A stretch of 64,000 nt of DNA, taken from the NCBI RefSeq assembly GCF_005862305.2, contig NZ_CP054021.1, positions 2,622,501 through 2,686,500 on the forward strand, in the 5' to 3' direction. This DNA comes from Rhizobium indicum (GTDB lineage: Bacteria > Pseudomonadota > Alphaproteobacteria > Rhizobiales > Rhizobiaceae). The translations under genes and the position numbers were made by a program. Every line of letters begins with the position of its first letter. Within the stretch, counting starts at the first letter, position 1. Below the pieces are notes generated by a model. The model was not told the origin of the DNA. It did not search any database and worked only from the letters and a program-made list of their open reading frames with translations. Positions 28,797-36,836 of this stretch are shown piece by piece.

Positions 28797-31382
28797 ATGT
28801 CGGAAATAAAAAGCAGCCTGCCCGGTCAGGCGGATGATGGCGCACGCGCCGATCGCCGCCCGCTGATGGCAGGCCAAGGATATAAATCTGCAACGGCACA
28901 CGAGGCCGCAAAGCAAGAGCACGGATCATTGGCGCGCTTCCTGAAAAGCTGCGCGGCCGGCACGGCGCTTGCCGCCCTGGCGCGGCCGGCTCTGGCACAG
29001 ACGGAGCAGCAGGCGGCGGCCTCGGCTCACCTCTTCACATCCTCGCAGGTGATCGGTGTTTCTGTCGTCATTGGCGTCATATCGGCAGCATTGCTGTCAA
29101 CGCTGTGGCTCGTGCGCCAGCGCGGCAACCTGGAAAACGAGAGCCGGGAAATCCGCTCGGCGCTCTCCGATGCCCAGCAGCGCATTTCGCAATACCAGGC
29201 TCTGATCGCCGACAAGAACCGGCGGATCGTCATCTGGGACGGCAATGCACGTCCCGAACTGCTCGGCCAGCTTCCGCCTGAGACCGGCGCGCCGCAGGAC
29301 GGCGAATTCCTGGCCTTTGGCCTGTGGCTGAAGTCACGTTCGGCTTCCGAGCTGGAAAAGGCGATCGACCGGCTGCGCGACGAGGCGCAAAGCTTCGATA
29401 TGGTGGTCGAAACCATCCGCGACGAAATCCTCGAGGCGCAGGGCCGGGTTTCCGGCGGGCGTGCCTTCGTCCGCTTCGTGGCGCTCAACAATCTGCGCGC
29501 CGAACTCGCAGAGCTCAGGATCGAACGCGACCGGCTGATGACCTCGATCTCGGCCTTCCAGACCATGCTCGACGCGATCGACATGCCGGCCTGGCAGCGC
29601 GATCCGGTGGGCCGCCTCACCTGGGTCAACCAGGCTTATGGCGAGGCGGTCGAAGCGCGATCGCCGCAGCAGGCGATCAATGAAGGCCGCGAGATGCTGA
29701 CGACCGTCGCGCGCGAACGCATTCGCGCCAAGACGACGCCGGAATCGCCCTTCCACGACAAGATCTCGACGGTCGTGCACGGCAACCGCACATTCTTCGA
29801 CGTCGTCGACGTCAGGGTTCCCGGCGGCTCGGCCGGCATCGCGATCGATGTGTCCGACATAGAGGCAGTGCGCGCCGAGCTGGAACGGACGCTGAAGAGC
29901 CATGCCGAAACGCTCGACCATCTCGCCACGCCGGTTGCCATCTTCGACGGCGACCGCCGGCTGCAATTCTACAACCAGGCCTTCGTCGCGCTCTGGGAGC
30001 TGGATATCGCCTTCCTCGAAGGCCGACCGGACAATAGCGAGCTGCTCGAGCGGCTGCGGGCGGCCAAGAAACTGCCGGACCAGCTCAACTGGAAAAGCTG
30101 GAAGGAAGCCGCGCTTTCCGTCTATCGCGCGCTCGACACGCAAACCGATCTCTGGCACCTGCCGAACGGGCAGACGTTACGGGTCTTTGCGACCGCCCAT
30201 CCGCAGGGCGGCGCCACCTGGGTGTTCGAAAACCTGACTGAGCAGGTCGATCTCGAAACGCGCTACAACACGCTGGTCAAGGTGCAGGGTGAAACGATCG
30301 ACCATCTTTCGGAGGGTGTGGCGGTGTTCGGTCCTGATGGACGCATCCGCCTTTCCAACCCGGCCTTCCGCGCGCTCTGGGGGATCACCGAAACCGAAGC
30401 CAAGCCCGGCACCCATATCCGTGCGCTCGGTGAGGCCTGCGCGCCGTCCTATGACCGGCCGGACGGCTGGAAGACCTTCGCGGAACTGATCACCAGCTTC
30501 GACGACGAACGCCGCTCGGGCCAGGGAACGCTGGAACTCTTCTCCGGCCTCGTGCTCGACTATGCCGTCATCCCGCTGCCGAACGCGCAGACCATGCTGA
30601 CCTTCGTCAACATGACGGACAGCGTGCGTGCCGAGCGCGCGCTGACCGAGAAGAATGAAGCACTGCGCAAGGCCGACGAGCTGAAGAACGACTTCGTCCA
30701 GCACGTTTCCTATGAACTGCGTTCGCCACTGACCAACATCATCGGCTTCACCGATCTCCTGCGCACGCCCGGCGTCGGGCCGCTTACCGAACGGCAGGCC
30801 GAATATATCGACCACATCTCGACGTCGTCCTCGGTTCTGTTGACGCTCGTCAATGATATTCTCGACCTTGCGACCGTCGATGCCGGCATCATGCGCCTCA
30901 ATTATGCGGATATCGATCTCAACGATCTGCTCGACGACGTCTCGATGCAGATCGCCGATCGCCTCCACGAAAGCGGTGTCGCGCTTGAAATTACCGCTCC
31001 TGCCTATCTCGGCTCGATCGTGGCCGATCCGCAGCGGCTGAAGCAGATCCTTCTGAAGCTTCTGTCCAATGCGGCGAATTTCTCGCCCGAAGGCACGTCG
31101 ATCTCACTGGAATGCCGTCGCGAAGGCACGGATTTCGTCTTCGCCGTCAGCGATCGCGGCCCCGGCATCTCGCCTGACATGATCGCGACCGTCTTCGACC
31201 GTTTTGCCACGGGGGCAAAAAGCGGCAAACGCGGCGGCGCCGGCCTCGGCCTCTCGATCGTCGACAGCTTCGTCAGTCTGCATCATGGCGATGTGACGAT
31301 CGACAGCGAACCGGGCAAGGGCACGACCGTCGTCTGCCGTATCCCCTCGGTCGATGTACCGCATTCCGCCGCCGCCGAATGA
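28797..31382 (+). CDS. divL: DivL-type PAS sensor pseudokinase (phosphoacceptor Tyr)
   Basis: Large membrane sensor protein of 861 aa, related to DivL. An alanine-rich leader and a hydrophobic helix (VIGVSVVIGVISAALLSTLWLV) lie in the first 110 residues, then PAS-like repeats (from about residue 230), then a dimerisation and ATPase domain. The H-box reads HVSYELRSPLTN: the histidine is replaced by Tyr639, as in Caulobacter DivL. ATPase features remain (NAANFSPEG, GGAGLGLSIVDSFV). In Caulobacter DivL binds phosphorylated DivK and steers CckA-CtrA; the same role is inferred. The stop overlaps tsaE by four bases. Confidence 0.9.
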   Translation: MSEIKSSLPGQADDGARADRRPLMAGQGYKSATAHEAAKQEHGSLARFLKSCAAGTALAALARPALAQTEQQAAASAHLFTSSQVIGVSVVIGVISAALLSTLWLVRQRGNLENESREIRSALSDAQQRISQYQALIADKNRRIVIWDGNARPELLGQLPPETGAPQDGEFLAFGLWLKSRSASELEKAIDRLRDEAQSFDMVVETIRDEILEAQGRVSGGRAFVRFVALNNLRAELAELRIERDRLMTSISAFQTMLDAIDMPAWQRDPVGRLTWVNQAYGEAVEARSPQQAINEGREMLTTVARERIRAKTTPESPFHDKISTVVHGNRTFFDVVDVRVPGGSAGIAIDVSDIEAVRAELERTLKSHAETLDHLATPVAIFDGDRRLQFYNQAFVALWELDIAFLEGRPDNSELLERLRAAKKLPDQLNWKSWKEAALSVYRALDTQTDLWHLPNGQTLRVFATAHPQGGATWVFENLTEQVDLETRYNTLVKVQGETIDHLSEGVAVFGPDGRIRLSNPAFRALWGITETEAKPGTHIRALGEACAPSYDRPDGWKTFAELITSFDDERRSGQGTLELFSGLVLDYAVIPLPNAQTMLTFVNMTDSVRAERALTEKNEALRKADELKNDFVQHVSYELRSPLTNIIGFTDLLRTPGVGPLTERQAEYIDHISTSSSVLLTLVNDILDLATVDAGIMRLNYADIDLNDLLDDVSMQIADRLHESGVALEITAPAYLGSIVADPQRLKQILLKLLSNAANFSPEGTSISLECRREGTDFVFAVSDRGPGISPDMIATVFDRFATGAKSGKRGGAGLGLSIVDSFVSLHHGDVTIDSEPGKGTTVVCRIPSVDVPHSAAAE

Positions 31383-32896
31383 CGACCAGCGATGCGATCT
31401 CGCTTTTCCTGAAAGACGAGGCGGCCACCGTCCGCCTCGGCGAAGACTTGGCGCTGGCCCTGAAAGCCGGTGATTGCCTTGCCCTTTCCGGCGATCTCGG
31501 CGCGGGGAAATCCTCGCTCGCCCGCGCGATCCTGCGCGCGATCGCCGATGACGAGGGGCTCGAGGTCCCGAGCCCGACCTTCACGCTGGTGCAATCCTAC
31601 GATCTGCGCATCGCCGTTTCGCATTTCGATCTCTACCGGCTCGGCGATCCCGCCGAACTGACGGAGCTTGGCTTCGACGAGGCCCTGCAGAACGGTATCT
31701 GTCTCGTCGAATGGCCTGAGATGGCGCAGAGCGAACTGCCCGTGGAACGAATCACCCTGACGCTGGCGCATGAAGGCAGCGGCCGCCGGGCAACGATCGA
31801 AGCCGCTGGCGCGCAAAATACACGCATCCGCCGCGTGCTGGCGATCCGCGATTTCCTTGATGCCGCCGGTTACCCCGCATCGAAACGCCGCTTCCTGACC
31901 GGTGATGCCTCGCTGCGCGCCTATGAGGCGATCTATCCGCAAGCCGGGAACCAACGCATCATCCTGATGGACTGGCCGCCGCTTGCTGAAGGCCCGCCGG
32001 TTCTCGACGGCAAACCCTATCCCAAAGTCGCGCATCTTGCCGAAAACGCTTATCCGTTCGTGGCAATCGCCGATACGCTGCGCAAGGACGGTTTTGCGGC
32101 ACCCGAAGTCTACAAGGTGGATTATAACAAGGGTATCCTGCTGATCGAAGATCTTGGCAGCGAAGGCGTGCTGGATGCCCACGGACAGCCGGTTATAGAA
32201 CGCTATCGCGAAAGCGTTGCCTGCCTGGCCAGGCTGCACGCCCTGAAATTTCCGCAGGACATCCCCGTTGGAAAGGGGCATGTCCACCATATTCCTGATT
32301 TCGACCGCACGGCGATGAAGATGGAGGTGCGGCTGGTGATAGACTGGCACCTGCCCTGGAAGCGCCAGGGCGCACCTGCAACGGAAGCCGAACACGCGGA
32401 ATATCTGGCGATCTGGGATGCGCTCATCGATGAGCTCGCAACGGCCGAGAAGAACCTGCTGCTGCGCGACTTCCACTCGCCGAACATCATCTGGCGCGAA
32501 CATGAAAGCGGTATTCGCAAGATCGGCCTCATCGATTTCCAAGACGCGATGATCGGCCCCACGGCTTATGACCTTGCCTCGATCGTCCAGGATGCGCGCG
32601 TAACGATCGAGCCGGACCTCTTCCGGCAGCTGATGGACGATTATCTGACGCTTCGCCGCGCAGAGAGCGGTTTCGACGAAGCCGGATTTATGAAAGCCTG
32701 GGCGATCATGTCTGCCCAGCGCAACTGCAAGCTTGCCGGCCTCTGGGTGCGCTTGTTGCAGCGCGACGGCAAGCCGGGCTATCTGAAACATATGCCGCGC
32801 ACGCTCGCCTATCTAAACGTCGCGCTTGAGCATGAAACGCTTGCCCCCTTGCGCGATTGGTGCACAAGGGCTGGAATAGGCCAGAGCGAATCATAA
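31379..32896 (+). CDS. tsaE: Fused TsaE ATPase and AmgK-like sugar kinase
   Basis: A 505-aa fusion. Residues 1-about 150 are TsaE, with Walker A GDLGAGKSS at 38-46, PSPTFTLVQSYD and FDLYRLGDPAEL; TsaE powers synthesis of the tRNA modification t6A. Residues from about 165 form an aminoglycoside phosphotransferase-fold kinase with catalytic Asp364 and Asn369 in LRDFHSPNI and a metal-binding IDFQDAMIG near 385. By family and because murU follows, the second half is probably AmgK, which phosphorylates MurNAc and GlcNAc in peptidoglycan recycling. The fusion occurs in other rhizobia. Overlap with divL is ATGA. Confidence 0.9.
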   Translation: MTTSDAISLFLKDEAATVRLGEDLALALKAGDCLALSGDLGAGKSSLARAILRAIADDEGLEVPSPTFTLVQSYDLRIAVSHFDLYRLGDPAELTELGFDEALQNGICLVEWPEMAQSELPVERITLTLAHEGSGRRATIEAAGAQNTRIRRVLAIRDFLDAAGYPASKRRFLTGDASLRAYEAIYPQAGNQRIILMDWPPLAEGPPVLDGKPYPKVAHLAENAYPFVAIADTLRKDGFAAPEVYKVDYNKGILLIEDLGSEGVLDAHGQPVIERYRESVACLARLHALKFPQDIPVGKGHVHHIPDFDRTAMKMEVRLVIDWHLPWKRQGAPATEAEHAEYLAIWDALIDELATAEKNLLLRDFHSPNIIWREHESGIRKIGLIDFQDAMIGPTAYDLASIVQDARVTIEPDLFRQLMDDYLTLRRAESGFDEAGFMKAWAIMSAQRNCKLAGLWVRLLQRDGKPGYLKHMPRTLAYLNVALEHETLAPLRDWCTRAGIGQSES

Positions 32897-32909
32897 GTTC
32901 CGGATCAGA

Positions 32910-33641
32910 ATGACCATCAGACAAGCCATGGTACTGGCCGCGGGTCTCGGAACCCGCATGCGCCCGATCACCGATACGATCCCCAAGCCGCTGGTGAAGA
33001 TCGACGGCAAGCCGATGATCGACTACGCACTGGATTCCCTGGTCGCGGCCGGCGTCGAACGCGCCGTCGTCAACGTTCACCACCACGCCGACCAGATGCT
33101 CGAACATCTTGGGAATTATCGCGGCCTCGATATCGTCATTTCCGACGAGCGGGGCGCACTGATGAATTCCGGCGGCGGCCTGGCGAAGGGGCTGAGGCTG
33201 CTTAGCCGCGACAATATCTTTGTCATGAATGCCGATCTCTTCTGGATCGGCGAACAGCAGGGGCGGCCGACGAATCTGCAACGCTTAGCCGGCTTCTTCG
33301 ATGCGGAACGCATGGATATGGCGCTGCTTTGCGTTGGGATCGAGGATACGACGGGTCACAACGGCAAGAACGACTTCAGCCTCGCGGCCGATGGCCGGCT
33401 GACACGTTATCGCGACGATCCCTCCAATCCCGTCGTCTATGCCGGCGCGATCGCCATGAACCCGTCGCTGTTCGACGATGCGCCGAAGGATGCCTTCAAC
33501 CTCAATATCTATTTCGACAAGGCGATCGCGCGTGGACGGCTTTTCGGCATGGTGCTCGAAGGCCATTGGCTGACGGTCGGCACGCCGGAGGCAATCGGCG
33601 AGGCGGAGGAAACGATCCGGCGATTGCGGACGTTTGCTTAA
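32910..33641 (+). CDS. murU: N-acetylmuramate-1-phosphate uridylyltransferase MurU
   Basis: Nucleotidyltransferase of 243 aa. The signature LAAGLGTRMRPIT with the PKPL substrate motif lies at 9-28, and NSGGGLAKGL and a NADLFW metal-binding motif follow. Older annotation would call it mannose-1-phosphate guanylyltransferase; MurU is favoured because an AmgK-like kinase is encoded 13 bases upstream. Together they would convert MurNAc to UDP-MurNAc, bypassing MurA (fosfomycin target), as in Pseudomonas. The addB ATG is three bases downstream. Confidence 0.85.
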   Translation: MTIRQAMVLAAGLGTRMRPITDTIPKPLVKIDGKPMIDYALDSLVAAGVERAVVNVHHHADQMLEHLGNYRGLDIVISDERGALMNSGGGLAKGLRLLSRDNIFVMNADLFWIGEQQGRPTNLQRLAGFFDAERMDMALLCVGIEDTTGHNGKNDFSLAADGRLTRYRDDPSNPVVYAGAIAMNPSLFDDAPKDAFNLNIYFDKAIARGRLFGMVLEGHWLTVGTPEAIGEAEETIRRLRTFA

Positions 33642-33644
33642 GCT

Positions 33645-36600
33645 ATGGCGGAGCGGCACCAGCCACGCATCCTGACGATCCCGGCGGGCCTCTCCTTCCT
33701 GAAAACGCTGGCGACGACAGTTTGCGACGGCCGATTGACGCCGATTTTCCGGCACGACGTCGATGATCCGCTGTCGCTTGCCAAAGTCACGATCTACCTG
33801 CCGACCCGGCGCGCCGTGCGTGTGCTGCGTTCTGAATTCGTCGACCTGCTCGGCGGCCGATCAGCGATCCTCCCCGTCATCCGCCCGCTCGGCGAAACCG
33901 ATGACGATAGCGGCTATTTCGACGAGGCGCTGCCGACAACGATCGATCTCGCCCAGCCGCTATCGAATACCGCCCGTCTGCTGGAGCTTGCGCGTCTGAT
34001 CCTTGCCTGGCGAAATAAGTTGCCGGAGATCGTCCGCCACATTCACTCGGACTCGCCGCTCGTCGCGCCGGCAAGCCCGGCGGATGCGATCTGGCTCGCC
34101 CGCAATCTTGCCGAGCTGATCGATTCCATCGAGACCGAGGATCTCGACTGGTCGGAGCTGTCGAAACTCGATACCGGCGATTATGCCGCCTGGTGGCAGT
34201 TGACGGCGGAGTTCCTGCAGATCGCCAGCGCCTTCTGGCCCGAACGGCTTTCCGAACTCGGCAAATCCTCGCCGGCACGGCATAGAAACGCCATTCTGCG
34301 GGCCGAAGCAGGCCGGCTTTCGGCGACGAAACCCGCGGGACCGATCATCATCGCCGGTTCGACGGGTTCCGTTCCCGCCACCGCCGATCTCATCGCCGCC
34401 GTCGCCCATCTGCCTGAAGGTGTGATCGTGCTTCCAGGTCTCGATCTCTCCATGCCCGAAATGCACTGGCAGATGGTCGCGCCGGAACCGGCGCCCGGCC
34501 AACATGCCAATCCCGCAAGCCGGAGCCATCCGCAATATGGCCTGTCACTGCTGCTCAAGCGGCTGAAGCTGACACGCGCCGACGTCACGCTCCTCGACAG
34601 ACCGGAGGCCGATCTTGACCGGCGGGCCGAAATCCTGTCGCGGGCCCTTGCTCCAGCGGAGGCGACCAGCGACTGGGGAGCGTGGAAGAGCGATCTGCCG
34701 GCCGGCGCGCTGTCTTCGGCCTTCTCTGATGTCTCGCTGATTGAAGCCGCCAATGAGCGCGAGGAAGCAACGGCGATTGCCATCGCACTCCGGCTGGCGC
34801 TGGAAAGACCGGGACAGGACGGCGAGAGCCGGGCAGCACTCATCACTCCGGACCGCAATCTCGCGCGGCGGGTGATGGCCGAGCTTTCCCGCTTCGGCAT
34901 TCTCGCCGATGATTCGGCGGGCACACCGCTTTCGGCCATGCCGCAGGGCACCTTGCTGCAATTGCTGCTGGAGGCAGCGCTGCGACCGGGCGATCCGGTG
35001 GCAATCATCTCACTGCTCAAACATCCGCTTGCCCGCTTCGGCCTGGAGCGCGGCGCATTGATTTCCGCTACCGAGGCGCTCGAGCTGCTGGCGCTGCGCG
35101 GCGGTGTGGCCGAGGTGGATATCAGCACGCTCGAACCTCTCCTCACGCACCAACTTGCCGAACAGGCGCTGGACAGGCACGCGCCGCAATGGCGAAAATC
35201 GCTTTCGCCTGAGGCCGCCGACGCCGCATGCGACCTTGCCCGCCGGGTCACACAAGCGACCGAGCCTCTGGCTTCGGCGCTGATGCGGCACCGGCCGGAA
35301 GATCGTGGAAGAACAGTGCGCTTCACATTGTCCGAATGGGCCGAGCGCACTGGCCGTTCGCTTGAAGCGGTCGCGGTCGATCCGCAAGGCAATCTCGCCG
35401 ATCTCTGGTCGAACGAAGCGGGAGACGCCCTCGCCGCCCTGCTCAGTGAAGTGATCGACACGGACGGCCAGATGGAGGCCGACGGACCGCAATGGATCGA
35501 CATCATGGCAGCGCTCGCCGCCGGTCATGCGGTGAAACCACGGGCGCTCAGCCATCCGAGGCTCTTCATCTTCGGCACGCTGGAAGCCCGCCTGCAGAGC
35601 GTCGATACGCTGATCCTCGGCGGCCTGAACGAAGGCACCTGGCCGGGACAGACCGCCAACAACCCCTTCATTCCGCGAATGATGAAGACGGAGATCGGCC
35701 TCGAGCCGCCGGAGCGGCGCATCGGCCAGCTGGCGCATGATTTCGAGATGGCAAACGGCACACGCCATCTGATCTATTCGCGCGCGCTGCGCCAGGGCTC
35801 GACGCCGACCGTCGCCTCGCGTTGGCTGCAGCGGCTGCTGGCGCTCGGCGGAGAGGCGTTCGAAGCGGAATTGAAGGGACGCGGCAATCGGTTCCTCCAA
35901 TGGGCCGCTCTCATCGATCGGGGAGATGCTCAGGCGCCGGTGCAGCGCCCCTCGCCGAAACCGCCGCTGGCGCTGCAGCCGAAATCCTATTCCTTCAGCG
36001 AAGTCGGCCGGCTGCGCCGAGATCCCTATGCCATCTATGCCCGTCGCATCCTGCGGCTTGACCCCGTCGACCCGTTCAATCGTGATCCAGGGGCGGCCGA
36101 ACGCGGAACGCTCTACCACGAGATCATCGATCGATTCATCCGCGAGGCTCACATCGCCGGCACGCCGGATGCGGCAGCGGCGATGGAGGCCATCCTTTCC
36201 GAGCTTTTCGACATGGAAAAGTTGCCGCCGCATATCGACGCGGTGTGGCGGCCGCGCTTTCGCGCGGTGGCCCGCGTCTTCCTCGAATGGGAGGCCGGAC
36301 GCCAGCATGGCATCCTGAAAACGCTGACGGAAGTACGGGGCGGCATGGAATTGGAGCCGATCAATATCCGGCTCACCGGCGTTGCAGACCGGATCGACGT
36401 CACAGGACCAAACTCGGCCGACATCATCGACTACAAGACCGGCTACAATCCCTCACCGGCGCAGGCACGTGTGCTTCTCGATCCGCAGCTTGCGCTTGAA
36501 GCGGCCGCCTTGAGCGCCGGTGCCTTCCGCGATGCCGGCAGCCTCGTGCCGCAGGACCTTCTCTATGTGCGTCTGCGACCCGGAAGCCGCTTCCAAGTCG

Positions 36601-36836
36601 ATACCGTCAACAACGAGAGCTCGGCGCGCAGCGACAAGGCGAAATCGGCGATGGATCTGGCCGCCGAATCGATCGACCAGCTGGTCAAATTCGTGGGGTT
36701 GCTGCAATCCAGCGAGAGAGGCTTTACCTCGCGGCTGATCCCGGCCCAGCAATTCGATTTCGGCGGCGACTATGATCATCTCGCCCGCGTCTCCGAATGG
36801 TCGACGGCCGAAACCGAAGAGGGCGGCGATGAGTGA
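33645..36836 (+). CDS. addB: Double-strand break repair nuclease subunit AddB
   Basis: AddB of 1063 aa, partner of AddA for processing double-strand DNA ends before RecA loading. The C-terminal RecB-type nuclease has Asp929 and Lys931 in IIDYKTGYN and an upstream GTLYHEIIDRF. Two usual features are missing: the N-terminus (RILTIPAGLSFLKTLA) has no Walker A GxxGxGKT, and only two cysteines occur in the whole protein, so the AddB 4Fe-4S cluster cannot form. It resembles the alphaproteobacterial AddB type. It overlaps addA by eight bases. Confidence 0.92.
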   Translation: MAERHQPRILTIPAGLSFLKTLATTVCDGRLTPIFRHDVDDPLSLAKVTIYLPTRRAVRVLRSEFVDLLGGRSAILPVIRPLGETDDDSGYFDEALPTTIDLAQPLSNTARLLELARLILAWRNKLPEIVRHIHSDSPLVAPASPADAIWLARNLAELIDSIETEDLDWSELSKLDTGDYAAWWQLTAEFLQIASAFWPERLSELGKSSPARHRNAILRAEAGRLSATKPAGPIIIAGSTGSVPATADLIAAVAHLPEGVIVLPGLDLSMPEMHWQMVAPEPAPGQHANPASRSHPQYGLSLLLKRLKLTRADVTLLDRPEADLDRRAEILSRALAPAEATSDWGAWKSDLPAGALSSAFSDVSLIEAANEREEATAIAIALRLALERPGQDGESRAALITPDRNLARRVMAELSRFGILADDSAGTPLSAMPQGTLLQLLLEAALRPGDPVAIISLLKHPLARFGLERGALISATEALELLALRGGVAEVDISTLEPLLTHQLAEQALDRHAPQWRKSLSPEAADAACDLARRVTQATEPLASALMRHRPEDRGRTVRFTLSEWAERTGRSLEAVAVDPQGNLADLWSNEAGDALAALLSEVIDTDGQMEADGPQWIDIMAALAAGHAVKPRALSHPRLFIFGTLEARLQSVDTLILGGLNEGTWPGQTANNPFIPRMMKTEIGLEPPERRIGQLAHDFEMANGTRHLIYSRALRQGSTPTVASRWLQRLLALGGEAFEAELKGRGNRFLQWAALIDRGDAQAPVQRPSPKPPLALQPKSYSFSEVGRLRRDPYAIYARRILRLDPVDPFNRDPGAAERGTLYHEIIDRFIREAHIAGTPDAAAAMEAILSELFDMEKLPPHIDAVWRPRFRAVARVFLEWEAGRQHGILKTLTEVRGGMELEPINIRLTGVADRIDVTGPNSADIIDYKTGYNPSPAQARVLLDPQLALEAAALSAGAFRDAGSLVPQDLLYVRLRPGSRFQVDTVNNESSARSDKAKSAMDLAAESIDQLVKFVGLLQSSERGFTSRLIPAQQFDFGGDYDHLARVSEWSTAETEEGGDE

